Assembly (NCBI GenBank): GCA_003615045.1
Contig: ML014185.1
Location: 1 to 64,000, forward strand
Origin: Caulochytrium protostelioides
Lineage: Eukaryota; Chytridiomycota; Caulochytriomycetes; Caulochytriales; Caulochytriaceae
Length of the DNA: 64,000 bases
Reading direction: 5' to 3'
Position 1 is the stretch's first letter. Each line of letters begins with the position of its first letter. Position numbers and translations under genes: made by a program. This document shows, piece by piece, positions 47,840 through 57,383 of this stretch. Under the pieces are notes generated by a model that saw only the letters and a program-made list of their open reading frames with translations, was not told the DNA's origin and searched no databases.

Positions 47840-50800
47840 ATGTCGGGCCCACCGTCGTCGCGCCGCGGCTTGCCCCAGCCGGGGTCCGCCTCGGCGTCCA
47901 CGCGCCAGCCGACCTCGCAGTCCCAGGCGACCCTCGCCGGCTCGGACGACCCGATCGTGGAGCATCCCGCCGACGCCGCCGCCCCGGCGTCCACGTACTA
48001 CCCGCCGCCGCCGATGCCCACGACCGCGTACCAGCAGGGCGCCTACGGCGCGCCGCAGTCCTTCTCCTCGTACGACGCGCCGAGCGGCAGCGGCAGCGGC
48101 GTCTCGTCCTCCGGCATGTCCATGCCCGCCGGCGCGCCCCCGGGCACCGCGCACTTCCCGGCCATGGGCGCCCACCACCGCGAGCCCTACTCGCACGCCG
48201 GCCACGCCTCCGCCTACGGCTCGTCCTCCAATCTCAGCGGCGTCAGCGACATGACGCCCTCGAGCACCGTTAACGCCGGCGTCCGGCCGGCCTACCCGGC
48301 AGGGCCTGCCGGCAGCGTCGGGGGCCCCGTGCACCACGGCATCGAGATGCCCGTGCCGCCGGCGCGCACCGGCTCGCAGGCCGTCCACAACGGCCCCGGC
48401 CCCGGCGGCGCCTACCCGCCCCCGCCGCCGGGCGGCCCCGCCTCGGCGTTCCAGGACCAGCGCCCGCAGACGCCGCCGATGCAGTTCGGCCAGCCCGGCC
48501 CGATGGGCGGCTTCATGGCCGCGCAGATGGGCGGCCCGCCCATCATCTACAACAGCAATACGTCGTACCCGCCGGCGCCCATGTTCCACCCGGAGACGCT
48601 GTTCCGGCACCGCACCAAGAAGACGGTCGAGCTCACGAAGCAGGGCAACTTTGTCGTCGAGATCCCGGTGCCCGAGAAGCTGCTGAGCTTCGGGCTGATC
48701 AAGACGGGCCGCGAGTTCACGCACCTGCGGTATACCGCGGTGACGGGCGACCCGAACGAGTTCCGCGATAAGGGGTTCACGCTGCGCCAGAACGAGATGG
48801 GCCGGCACACCGAGATCTTTATCGTCGCGACCATGTACAACGAGGACGAGGTCCTTTTCGCCAAGACGTGGAAGGCCATCGCCAAGAACATTGCGTACCT
48901 GTGCCAAAAGAAGAAGAGCTCGGTCTGGGGCCCCGACGGCTGGAAGAAAGTGACGGTCTGCATCGTCTCGGACGGCCGCAACAAGATTAACCAGCGCACG
49001 CTGCAGACCATCGGCATCATGGGCGCGTACCAGGAAGGTCTGGTCAAGACCTCGGTCGAGGGCCAGGAAGTCAGCGCGCATCTCTTCGAGTACACGACGC
49101 AAATCTGCGTGGACCCGGACATGCGCATCCGCGGCACCGACTCGGGCCTCGTCCCCGTCCAGATCCTCTTCTGTCTGAAGGAGAAGAACGCTAAGAAAAT
49201 CAACTCGCACCGCTGGTTCTTCAACGCGTTCGGCCAGGTGCTCAACCCGCACGTGTGCATCCTGCTCGACGTCGGCACGAAACCAACCGAGAAGTCGTTC
49301 TACCGCCTGTGGAAGGCCTTCGACAGCGACCCCATGGTCGCCGGCGCGTGCGGTGAGATCTACGCCGACACGGGTCGGTTCAACCACAAGGTCCTGCTGA
49401 ACCCGCTCGTGGCGGCGCAGAACTTTGAGTACAAGATGAGCAACATCCTCGACAAGCCGCTCGAGTCGGTGTTCGGGTTCATCAGCGTGCTGCCCGGCGC
49501 GTTCTCGGCATACCGCTACCGCGCGCTGCAGAACGGACCCGACGGCACGGGCCCGCTCGAGAAGTACTTTATGGGCGAGAAGATGCACGGCGGCGCGAAC
49601 ATCCGCATGGCCAACATGTACCTCGCCGAAGACCGCATTCTGTGCTTCGAGCTTGTGACGAAGCGCGACGAGGCGTGGCTGCTCAAGTACGTGCGGTCGG
49701 CGAAGGCCGAGACGGACGTGCCCGACACGCTGCCCGAGTTCATCTCGCAGCGCCGGCGCTGGCTCAACGGCTCCTTCTTTGCGGGCCTGCACGCCCTGCT
49801 CAACTTCTTCCAGGTCTTCCGCTCGGGCCACAACGTGATCCGCAAGTTCGTGCTCATGTTCGAGATGCTCTACAACCTCGTCCAGCTGCTCTTCTCGTGG
49901 TTCCAGCTCGGCAACCTGTACCTCATCTTCCACTACCTCGTCGGCGACTCGGCCACCAGCCCCGACGGGCCCTTCCCGGGCAACGCGGGTGACATTGTCT
50001 TCCGCGTGCTCAACGCGCTGTACCTGGCGGCGATCGTGCTCATCTTCATCTCGTCGCTCGGCAACCGGCCGCAGGGCTCCAAGTGGCTGTTCATGCTGTG
50101 CGTCGTCTTCTTTGCGATCATCATGGTGTTCATGCTGTTCCTTGCGGTCTGGACGATGGTCATCCTCTCGCGCGCCGCGGCGCAGGACTTCACGGGTTCG
50201 CTTTTCGGCACCAACAGCTCCTTCCGCGACCTGGTGATCTCGCTGCTCTCCACGTACGGCCTCTACCTCATCGGCTCGATCCTCTTCCTCGACCCGCTGC
50301 ACATGCTGACCTGCCTCATCCAGTACCTCGTCGTCAGCGTGATGAGCGGCACCAACATCCTGATGGTCTACGCGTTCTGCAACCTCCACGACGTCTCGTG
50401 GGGCACGAAAGGCGATAATGTGATCACGGCCGACGCCGCGCCCGTCAAGACGAAGAAGACAGAGTCGGGCAACCGCGTCGCGACCGTCGATCTGCCCGTC
50501 GAGCAGCGCGACATCGACGCCGTCTACGAGCTCTTCCTCCACGAGCTGCCCAACCGGCCCAAGCAGGAGAAGCAGCACCGCGATGCCAAGCTCAAGCAGG
50601 AAGACTTCTTCCGCGCCTTCCGCACGCGCGTCGTCCTCTTCTGGGTCTTCTGCAACGCCGTCCTCATCGTCTGCCTGCTGCCCCCGGTCACCAACTTCTC
50701 GCGGTACAACAACCCCTACCTCGCCGTCATTCTCTGGAGCGTGGCGGGCCTCTCGGCCATCCGCCTCATCGGGTCGGTCCTCTACCTCATCCGCCGTTAG
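47840..50800 (+). CDS. Chitin synthase, division I (class I-III type)
   Basis: 986 residues. It polymerises UDP-GlcNAc into cell-wall chitin at the plasma membrane. Residues 1-250 are Pro/Gly/Ser-rich and likely disordered. The N-terminal chitin synthase domain starts near 255 (FRHRTKKTVELT). The catalytic domain shows EIFIVATMYNEDEVLFAKTW, the UDP-binding aspartate in VSDGRNKI (about 376) and LLDVGT (about 475). The EDR motif is in YLAEDRILCFE (about 594-604), and the product-binding QRRRW is near 636 (SQRRRWLNGSFF). Several membrane helices follow from about 660 to 830, then a soluble stretch and two last helices before the C terminus. It lacks a myosin or cytochrome-b5 domain, excluding class V/IV types. 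It is convergent with NFS1, 222 bases between stop codons. Confidence 0.96.
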   Translation: MSGPPSSRRGLPQPGSASASTRQPTSQSQATLAGSDDPIVEHPADAAAPASTYYPPPPMPTTAYQQGAYGAPQSFSSYDAPSGSGSGVSSSGMSMPAGAPPGTAHFPAMGAHHREPYSHAGHASAYGSSSNLSGVSDMTPSSTVNAGVRPAYPAGPAGSVGGPVHHGIEMPVPPARTGSQAVHNGPGPGGAYPPPPPGGPASAFQDQRPQTPPMQFGQPGPMGGFMAAQMGGPPIIYNSNTSYPPAPMFHPETLFRHRTKKTVELTKQGNFVVEIPVPEKLLSFGLIKTGREFTHLRYTAVTGDPNEFRDKGFTLRQNEMGRHTEIFIVATMYNEDEVLFAKTWKAIAKNIAYLCQKKKSSVWGPDGWKKVTVCIVSDGRNKINQRTLQTIGIMGAYQEGLVKTSVEGQEVSAHLFEYTTQICVDPDMRIRGTDSGLVPVQILFCLKEKNAKKINSHRWFFNAFGQVLNPHVCILLDVGTKPTEKSFYRLWKAFDSDPMVAGACGEIYADTGRFNHKVLLNPLVAAQNFEYKMSNILDKPLESVFGFISVLPGAFSAYRYRALQNGPDGTGPLEKYFMGEKMHGGANIRMANMYLAEDRILCFELVTKRDEAWLLKYVRSAKAETDVPDTLPEFISQRRRWLNGSFFAGLHALLNFFQVFRSGHNVIRKFVLMFEMLYNLVQLLFSWFQLGNLYLIFHYLVGDSATSPDGPFPGNAGDIVFRVLNALYLAAIVLIFISSLGNRPQGSKWLFMLCVVFFAIIMVFMLFLAVWTMVILSRAAAQDFTGSLFGTNSSFRDLVISLLSTYGLYLIGSILFLDPLHMLTCLIQYLVVSVMSGTNILMVYAFCNLHDVSWGTKGDNVITADAAPVKTKKTESGNRVATVDLPVEQRDIDAVYELFLHELPNRPKQEKQHRDAKLKQEDFFRAFRTRVVLFWVFCNAVLIVCLLPPVTNFSRYNNPYLAVILWSVAGLSAIRLIGSVLYLIRR

Positions 50801-51022
50801 AGCGCATGACGAGCGCGCGTCCGCGGGTTGCTCTTTCTATTTTTCCTCCTCTTTTTATTCCTTTTATTCGACGTTGATGACTTGATGTGTGCATGGCGAA
50901 GGCGTCCATGACAGGGACATGCTTGCAGCGTGAATGACGTGCGTTTCTGATGACTCTTGAACTCAGCATCCACCCTACTACTATTTCGATACAGGAGAAG
51001 AAGGATCAGCGTTGTGGTGGGT

Positions 51023-52537
51023 TTAGTGGTCAGACCACTTGATGGTGCTGAGATCGATGCCCTCCTGGACCATCTCCCAGAGCGGGCTGAGGTCGCGGAG
51101 ACGGGCGACGTGCTGGATGACGCGGTCGACGACAAAGTCGACTTCGCGCTCCGTCGTGAAGCGGCCGAGGCCGAAGCGGACCGAGGAGTGGGCCATCTCG
51201 TCGGCGCGGCCCAGCGCGCGCAGGACGTACGACGGCTCGAGCGACGCGGAGGTGCACGCGGAGCCCGAGGACAGCGCGACCTCCTTGAGGGCCATCATGA
51301 GCGACTCGCCCTCGACGTAGGCAAACGAGAGGTTGAGGCAGCCCGGGTAGTGCTGCGCCGGGTCGGCGGGGCCGTTGCGCAGCACGTCGGGGAGGGCCGC
51401 GGTGACGTGGCGGTACAGGCGGTCGCTCAGGCGAGCGACGTGGGCGTAGTCGTAGGCCATATCCTCGCGAGCCAGACGGCACGCGGCGCCGAGGCCCACG
51501 GCAAGCGGGGTGGGGACGGTGCCCGAGCGGAGGCCGCGTTCCTGGCCGCCGCCATGCATCAGCGGCTCGAGACGCACACGCGGCCGCCGCCGGACGTACA
51601 TGGCGCCGACGCCCTTGGGGCCGTAGATCTTGTGGCCCGAAATGGAGAGCGCGTCGATGTGCATCGCCTCCACATCGATGGGAATCTTGCCGACGGCCTG
51701 CGCGGCGTCCGTGTGGAAAAAGATTTTGTTCTTCCGGCAGAGCTGGCCGATCTGCTCGAGCGGCTGGATCACGCCGATCTCGTTGTTGATGGCCATCACT
51801 GAGACCAGCACCGTCTGGCCCGGCCGGATGGCAGCGGCAAGGCTGTTGACGTCAATCAGACCCGTGTCCGAGACCGGCAGGTAGGTGACTTCGAAGCCCT
51901 GGGTCTCGAGCACACGGCACGCGTCCAGCACGCACTTGTGCTCGGTCTGGGTCGTGATGATGTGACGACGCTTGCTCGTGGGGTCCTGCGCGTAGAAGCG
52001 CGGGATGCCCTTGATGATCGTGTTGTTCGCCTCGGTGGCACCCGAGGTGAAGAGCACCTCGCGCTTGTCCTTGGCGCCGATCAGCTGGCGGACCTCCTCG
52101 CGGGCGTTCTCGATGTGCTGCTCCGTCTCCCAGCCGTACGAGTGTGTCCGCGAGTGCGGGTTGCCGTACAGGTGCGTAAAGTAGGGCAGCATCGCATCAA
52201 GCACCCGCGGGTCCGTCGCCGTCGTGGCTTGGACGTCCAGGTACACCGGGCGGCCCGTCACGGGCGACGTCTCCTTGACCGTCGTCGTCATGCCTTCGAA
52301 CGACATGGACGCCGACACGCTGGATGCCGACGCGGACGCCGATGCTGGAGTCGGTGCCGAGGCGGAAGACGTCGACGTCGCAGCCGGCTTGGCCTGGCCG
52401 TCGCTCGAGACGGTGGCGAGCGATCGTGCCGCCAGATGGGACGGCAGGCGCGGGACGGCGCGCGCGGTCGCCGCCATGCGGCGCGGCGCGGCGGCGCTCT
52501 GGCGCAGCAGCGCCGCGGTCGTGCGACGGGAGGCCAT
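51023..52537 (-). CDS. NFS1: Mitochondrial cysteine desulfurase
   Basis: 504 residues, close to yeast Nfs1 (497). This PLP enzyme takes sulfur from cysteine for Fe-S cluster assembly and tRNA thiolation. The first 45 residues are Arg/Ala/Ser-rich without acids, a mitochondrial presequence, then an Ala/Ser linker. The fold begins [19 protein letters not shown]. Family motifs are TSGATEANN, the histidine in TQTEHKCV, the PLP lysine K303 in [12 protein letters not shown], and the catalytic persulfide cysteine C428 in [19 protein letters not shown] and a C-terminal [13 protein letters not shown], the eukaryotic scaffold-binding tail, complete the match. The ATG at 52537 is chosen because the frame upstream lacks a presequence-like start. 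Confidence 0.97.
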   Translation of the reverse strand: MASRRTTAALLRQSAAAPRRMAATARAVPRLPSHLAARSLATVSSDGQAKPAATSTSSASAPTPASASASASSVSASMSFEGMTTTVKETSPVTGRPVYLDVQATTATDPRVLDAMLPYFTHLYGNPHSRTHSYGWETEQHIENAREEVRQLIGAKDKREVLFTSGATEANNTIIKGIPRFYAQDPTSKRRHIITTQTEHKCVLDACRVLETQGFEVTYLPVSDTGLIDVNSLAAAIRPGQTVLVSVMAINNEIGVIQPLEQIGQLCRKNKIFFHTDAAQAVGKIPIDVEAMHIDALSISGHKIYGPKGVGAMYVRRRPRVRLEPLMHGGGQERGLRSGTVPTPLAVGLGAACRLAREDMAYDYAHVARLSDRLYRHVTAALPDVLRNGPADPAQHYPGCLNLSFAYVEGESLMMALKEVALSSGSACTSASLEPSYVLRALGRADEMAHSSVRFGLGRFTTEREVDFVVDRVIQHVARLRDLSPLWEMVQEGIDLSTIKWSDH

Positions 52538-53280
52538 CGTCAGTCTCTGAGAACAGTGAACCTCGAAATGCAAAGTATGAATGATGCACCAGCGAGCCGT
52601 CGACACGGGATGGGATGGAGGGGCGCACGCGTCGCTGTCGGTGCGATAAAGTACAAGAACAACCGGCGTTCGCGATCGACGTCAAGGGCTGACGGTCGAT
52701 CGAATGCAGAAATGAATGGAAAGGCCCGGGAGATGATGAATAAGGGATGAATATGGGATGAATATGGGATGCGTCAGATGTAAAGCGAGAAACCTGACAG
52801 TGCGGAGGCCGAGGATGCAGATACCGAGGAGGCGGACTAGTTACGAAAAGGCCAGACGCATGGACGCATGGACGCTGCGTGGATATGGCTTCGACAGAGC
52901 ACGACGAAGCCGCGACGACGGCGGTCTTGCCGCCGTTTTGACAGCACACCTTCTCGCATGCCACGATCGGACCACGTGTCCTGTCGACCAGCATCGAGGC
53001 CGCGGCGGATCGTCTCACCGAGCGGCTCCGACACTTGCGACCGAGCTCTCTCGCCATCGCCTGGCGCATGCTTCCGGCCGCCGTCCTCGCCGCCACCGAC
53101 GGTCGGCCTTCGGTCGGCCGGACTCGGCGGATGCCCGCGGGGTCTCGTGGCGTACGGCGGAAGGCCGACCCAGTTGGCGGCTGCCACCGCGAACGTGTCC
53201 ATCAGGCACCGACACGGCCACCACGGCCGCCACCGTCCCGTGGCCACCCGCAGTCGCCGCAGTCGCTGCAGTCGCTGCAG

Positions 53281-53334
<54 letters not shown>

Positions 53335-53882
53335 GGTGCATTCATCGCCTCGGGGGGCCCTCGGAATACCCATAAAGTCCGCTCGCGCCCTCAACGGCGA
53401 CCTTCAACAGAACAACAAAGGCGCCATGTGCGATGATGGAAAACGCGAGGGGCTCAGACGCGTGGCGCAGCTGTGGCGCAGCTGTGGCGCAGCAAGTTTA
53501 CGCCGGTGGCGCAGCCTCGACGCACGCGCGCGCACAACGGGGTCCACGCCGTCATGGCGCACTGACGCGCTTTCTGACGGAGCGGGTACGACTCATGAGA
53601 TCGGCGAGCCACGCCATAAGATCGCCTGCTTATGATCAAGGATGCGCTTCCTCGGCCACAGCTCGTGGACTTTTCTTTGATGCTCGCATACTGCGGCCGT
53701 CGCCGTCGTTGCTGCTGCTGCTGCTGCTGCTTCAGCTCCCCAACCACCATCTCCTGAGTCGACCGACCGCTTGCAGTCGACGACGGCCACGCGGAGTGCC
53801 GCCAGCCATCGGAGCGCTCGAGCGCCGTCTACACCCCTCCGGCCATCATCGCCGGCGGCGTCGGGCCCGCATCGCCGTCACC
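52538..53882. other. Divergent intergenic region, NFS1 / RIB1
   Basis: No gene supported. GGGATGAATAT is repeated near 52747-52769, and the region holds a long (CGC)n run at 53282-53331 and CTGTGGCGCAG repeats near 53470-53492. The RIB1 frame is open back to 53433 but reads as leader-like low complexity, including a leucine run from CTG repeats at 53710-53733. Confidence 0.55.
53282..53331. repeat. (CGC)16 microsatellite
   Basis: About sixteen uninterrupted trinucleotides, the longest simple repeat in the window. Confidence 0.9.
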
Positions 53883-55952
53883 ATGAGTCCCGCGCCGCCG
53901 CCGCCGCCCGTCTCGGCGGCCATCCTCTCCCAGGGCCCACACGACCCGCCGCGGCCCTCGCACCACCACCGCCGCCGACACTCGTTTCCGGGCCAGCCCG
54001 TCGGCCTGCCGCTCAGCTTCGGCCACCCGTCCGCGAACGGCGCGACGCAGTACCCGGCGCCGCCATACCCGGACCCCCTGCCGTTATCCCGGATCGGCGC
54101 GATGCCCGTCACGAGCGCCGCCGCCGCCGCGCCGCCCGCGGCATCGGCAGCTGCAGCAGCAGCGCCGGCGGTCGCGCCCGTGGCGCCGCTCTCGGTCGCG
54201 CAGCGCGCCGTCGCCGGCGTCGGGCCGGGGAAGGGCGTGCCATCCCGGCCGAGCTCGGCACACCCGATGGTCGACGCGGACATCGCCGCTCAGGCGGTGC
54301 CGCTGCCGGCGCCCAAGGCCTCAGCCGGGCGGGCGACCGCGTTATCCGCTTCGCAGCGCCCGCCGTGGGCTGCGACGCCGCCGCTCCACGACGGCACGAC
54401 GGCACGGCCGCCGCCCCGCGTGCAGGTCACCTGCCAGGTGCGCACCCGCATCACTACCGAAACGAACGGAACCGCCTACATCTATCTCTACACGAACAAC
54501 CAGAACGCCGGCGAAGATCTGGCCGTCGTCTATGAGCCGTCGCCCGAATCAGACGACGACGGCGGCGACGACGACGACGACGAGTCGGTGCCGATCTTTA
54601 CCTCGCAGAGCCTTGTGGCCCACCGGGTGCCTGGCGAGACCGATCGCGAGCGCGCGATTCGCGGCGCGCCGCCGCTGCGCCGCTTTACGCGGACCGTGCC
54701 GTCGGGCGCAGGGATCTGGGGCTCCAACCTCTCGTTCCGCCGTGCCGCCCCCGCGGCGCCGTCCGTCCGATCGCCCAACACGTCGGACGCCGCTGCCTCA
54801 CCTTCCCACGGGGCCACGGCGCCTGAACACCGCCAGGCCGCCGCGGCAACGACGGACACGGCGAATGAAAAGAGCGCCGCCGCCGCCGCCGACCACGACG
54901 ACGACGATGATGCGAGCGACTGTGACGCGCCCCTCGTCCGGATCCACTCGTCGTGCTTCACGGGCGAGACGCTGCGGTCCTGCCGGTGCGACTGCAACGC
55001 GCAGCTGCAGACCTCGATGGCGCTGCTGGCGCGGCAGCAGCAGCAGCACCAGCAGGCTCGGCGCGAGCGGCGTGAGCAGCGCGGCCGTCGTCCCAGCGAA
55101 GCGGCGGCCACGACGCCCGAAGCGCCGCTCGCTTCTGGCAAGCGGAATCGGACGTCGCGGCGCGCCACGGACGCCACGGGGGCCCCGGCGCGGCGGACCC
55201 GGCGCGGCCAGGGCGGCGGCGTCGTGCTCTACCTCCAGCAGGAAGGCCGCGGGATCGGTCTGCGGGAGAAGCTGCGCGCGTACAACCTGATCGACATGGG
55301 CTACGACACGCTCACGGCGAACCTGGTGCTGGGGCATCCTGCGGACGCGCGCGTGTACGACGTCGCCGTCGCCATCCTCCGCGATCTCGGCGTCGACCGC
55401 ATCCGGCTGCTCACCAACAACGCCGACAAGGTGCGGCAGCTCGAGAGCGGCGGCGTTCGCGTCGTCCAGCGGATCGGCATGGTGCCCAAATACTGGTTCC
55501 CGGACGCGCCGGCGACGACGGCGAACCTCGCGGGCGGTGATGCCGGCGGCGACGCCGATGGCCCGGCCGACGGCGACACCATACCCGCGGCAGCGGCGGC
55601 CACGGCGCACCACCGCCGCGCGCTGTCGAGCGACCTCGTGAGCGACCCGAAGGACCCGATCACGCTGAGTGTTCACGCGAACCCGCCGACGGTCGCGGCG
55701 CCGGTGGCCGCGGCGCCGTCCATGGCGGGCGTCTCGCGGCGCGGCGGCGAGCTGCTCGTGACGATGGCGACGCCGGGCAACGTCCGCACGCCCGACCGCG
55801 ACTACTACCTGTGGACGAAGGCGCAGCGCATGCAGCACCTGCTCCCGATCCCGTCCTATCTGGCCCAGAGCGGCATGGCGCGCGACCGCCTGACCTCGGC
55901 GCAGCATGCGGGCGACGACGACGGCCCCCACGCGTCCTCGACGCCGCCTTGA
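53883..55952 (+). CDS. RIB1: GTP cyclohydrolase II, enlarged
   Basis: 689 residues from the ATG at 53883, which sits in an ideal context (GTCACC before it); an earlier in-frame ATG at 53433 would add 150 low-complexity residues. It catalyses the first riboflavin step, GTP to diaminohydroxypyrimidine ribosyl phosphate. Zinc ligands fit C358, C369 and C371 ([16 protein letters not shown]). The catalytic segment [16 protein letters not shown] (from about 445) and a stretch ending [15 protein letters not shown] follow, then [14 protein letters not shown] and RIGMVP to about 536. Oddities: about 60 Gln/Arg/Ala-rich residues interrupt the enzyme between the zinc site and GGVVLY. An acidic Asp-rich and Ser/Ala insertion (about 220-345) splits the N-terminal part, and a 150-residue tail follows the domain. 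No DHBP synthase domain is fused. Confidence 0.92.
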   Translation: MSPAPPPPPVSAAILSQGPHDPPRPSHHHRRRHSFPGQPVGLPLSFGHPSANGATQYPAPPYPDPLPLSRIGAMPVTSAAAAAPPAASAAAAAAPAVAPVAPLSVAQRAVAGVGPGKGVPSRPSSAHPMVDADIAAQAVPLPAPKASAGRATALSASQRPPWAATPPLHDGTTARPPPRVQVTCQVRTRITTETNGTAYIYLYTNNQNAGEDLAVVYEPSPESDDDGGDDDDDESVPIFTSQSLVAHRVPGETDRERAIRGAPPLRRFTRTVPSGAGIWGSNLSFRRAAPAAPSVRSPNTSDAAASPSHGATAPEHRQAAAATTDTANEKSAAAAADHDDDDDASDCDAPLVRIHSSCFTGETLRSCRCDCNAQLQTSMALLARQQQQHQQARRERREQRGRRPSEAAATTPEAPLASGKRNRTSRRATDATGAPARRTRRGQGGGVVLYLQQEGRGIGLREKLRAYNLIDMGYDTLTANLVLGHPADARVYDVAVAILRDLGVDRIRLLTNNADKVRQLESGGVRVVQRIGMVPKYWFPDAPATTANLAGGDAGGDADGPADGDTIPAAAAATAHHRRALSSDLVSDPKDPITLSVHANPPTVAAPVAAAPSMAGVSRRGGELLVTMATPGNVRTPDRDYYLWTKAQRMQHLLPIPSYLAQSGMARDRLTSAQHAGDDDGPHASSTPP

Positions 55953-56003
55953 TCGGCCCCGTCCGGGGCGGCCAAGGACGGCCCTGTGGAAAAGATGACT
56001 ATC

Positions 56004-56009
56004 AATAAA
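56004..56009 (+). terminator. Polyadenylation signal AATAAA for RIB1
   Basis: A perfect AATAAA 52 bases after the RIB1 stop codon, in a short AT-rich patch between the convergent genes. Confidence 0.6.
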
Positions 56010-56048
56010 TAGAGAAATATGCATCGCGTGACGGCGATAGCCGGCCGA

Positions 56049-56618
56049 CTACAGCGGCCTCGCGGCGTCGGCGTCGGCGGCGGCGGCCTTCTCTCGCTGC
56101 TGCTGCTCCTGCGCAACGGCGTTGAGAACGTCGCCGGTGAGCTCGAAGCTCTCAGAGCGCGCCTTGTACGCGCTGATGCCGAACGTGGCAAGCACGAGCG
56201 TGCCGAGGGCCGCGCCGACCATCAGGTTGCCGCGGCGCCGCGGCTTCAGCAGGTTGAGCTTCACGGTCTGGAAGTCGGCGGGCGACAAACGCCGCTCGAG
56301 CTGCGCCAGGCGCGCCTGCATCTCTGCCGGCGAGAGCTGCAGTAGGAAAATGTGGATTCACGCCAGCACGGAAGAGCGATCACAAGAAGGTGAGCGGTGC
56401 ATGTTCGAACGATCACAGGAACGGCCTTGCGGGTTCAGCATCGATGCTATACGGGAGGGGGGAAGGCGACTCGCGTGCTGTCGCGCGCTTACCTTGTCGA
56501 ACTGGTTCCAGTTGAAGTCGGCGGAAGCCGCCGGGCGCGGGCCCTCGGCGGCGGCTTGGCGGGCGGCGCGCAGCTGCGCGTCCTGCTCGCTGCGCGGCTG
56601 CGTGTTGAGGAAGCTCAT
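56049..56618 (-). CDS. Small single-pass protein, COA3-like cytochrome oxidase assembly factor candidate, two exons
   Basis: 137 residues from exons 56618-56493 and 56336-56049, joined in phase 0. The N-terminal 42 residues (MSFLNTQPRSEQ...NWNQFDK) are polar. The second exon starts LSPAEMQARLAQLERRLSPA, then LLKPRRRGNLMVGAALG enters a single membrane helix ending TFGISAYKARSESF, followed by a Gln/Glu/Ala tail. A basic KPxxxxN stretch leading into one helix, a tyrosine/lysine exit and a short acidic tail match the COA3/CCDC56 family. COA3 stabilises Cox1 during complex IV assembly in the mitochondrial inner membrane. The helix is shared by many small proteins, so the family call is moderate. 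Its stop codon is 97 bases from RIB1's, tail to tail. Confidence 0.6.
56337..56492 (-). other. Intron of the COA3-like gene
   Basis: A 156-base intron with donor GTAAGC and acceptor CTGCAG after a pyrimidine-rich TTTTCCTA. It links two short open frames in phase 0. Confidence 0.75.
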
Positions 56619-57164
56619 ACTGCGAGGTCAGGGGTGGCGGTCGACCGGTCGGTGCTTCGGCGGGTGAGCGAAGGGATCGGCGATCCTACACGAGAGAGGA
56701 TGTGGCGGGCGTCGGCTGCGGCGGGACGTGGCGTAACGCTATGAACCAGGGTCGGCCATGAAGGAACGTCCCGACGGCGATGGGACGTGGCGATGGGACG
56801 ATGGAGAATGTCGCCTGCTGCTTCTGGCCGTCGCCATACGCGCATGTTTAGTGTGTCATGGATGCCGCGTGGCCTTCTCGGGCGGTGGCGGCCGACGGCT
56901 GCGGCCGTGGCCTGGACCCGCCGCGACCGCATAGGTGGCGGTGGCGCGGGTGGAAAGAGTCCCCGACGACGCGGGGCCTCCCGGGCAAGCGACGGTGGCG
57001 TGCGTGGCCATGACCATGGAAGCCATCCTTGCGCATCGAGATTGCGGGCGCCCTCGGCCCCAATGCCATGATCGACATGAGATGGCACCCGTCCCGCGCG
57101 TCTCCTTGCGAGAGTGTGCATAGCAGGATCCGCGCTGGCGGCGCCTACCGTGCCAGGATCACGG

Positions 57165-57189
57165 AAACTCCGACCGCTTGTCGGAGTTT
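57165..57189. repeat. Perfect 10-base-pair hairpin with 5-base loop
   Basis: AAACTCCGAC (57165-57174) pairs exactly with 57180-57189. It lies about 200 bases beyond the stop codon of the giant minus-strand gene, past its likely poly(A) signal. Confidence 0.85.
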
Positions 57190-57289
57190 GGCGCGGTGAA
57201 GGCGGCGATCGCCGCTGTGGGGGTCTTTATCATGATGTGATGAGGACATTTCATCGTCGTGCGACGTCTCGTGAACGCTAGCGTCTTAA

Positions 57290-57295
57290 TTTATT
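57290..57295 (-). terminator. Polyadenylation signal AATAAA on the minus strand
   Basis: Reads AATAAA on the minus strand about 90 bases after the giant gene's stop codon, within AT-rich sequence. Confidence 0.55.
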
Positions 57296-57383
57296 CGCAG
57301 TGATTTCCAGGCGTTCAGGGCAATCCACATACACCAGATCACCATTCATCCACTATTAATGTTGTTATAATAATATATTGACA

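Larger units (their letters stand above)
56619..57383. other. Intergenic region, COA3-like / giant coiled-coil gene
   Basis: No gene supported. It contains GGGACGTGGCG repeats (56733-56785), a 10-base hairpin (57165-57189) and an AT-rich 3' region for the minus-strand gene with AATAAA on that strand. Confidence 0.55.

Noticed and set aside
47555-50578. 1007-codon minus-strand open frame over the chitin synthase gene
   Set aside because: Antisense shadow of a fully supported chitin synthase; Glu/Arg/Val-rich with no recognisable motif.
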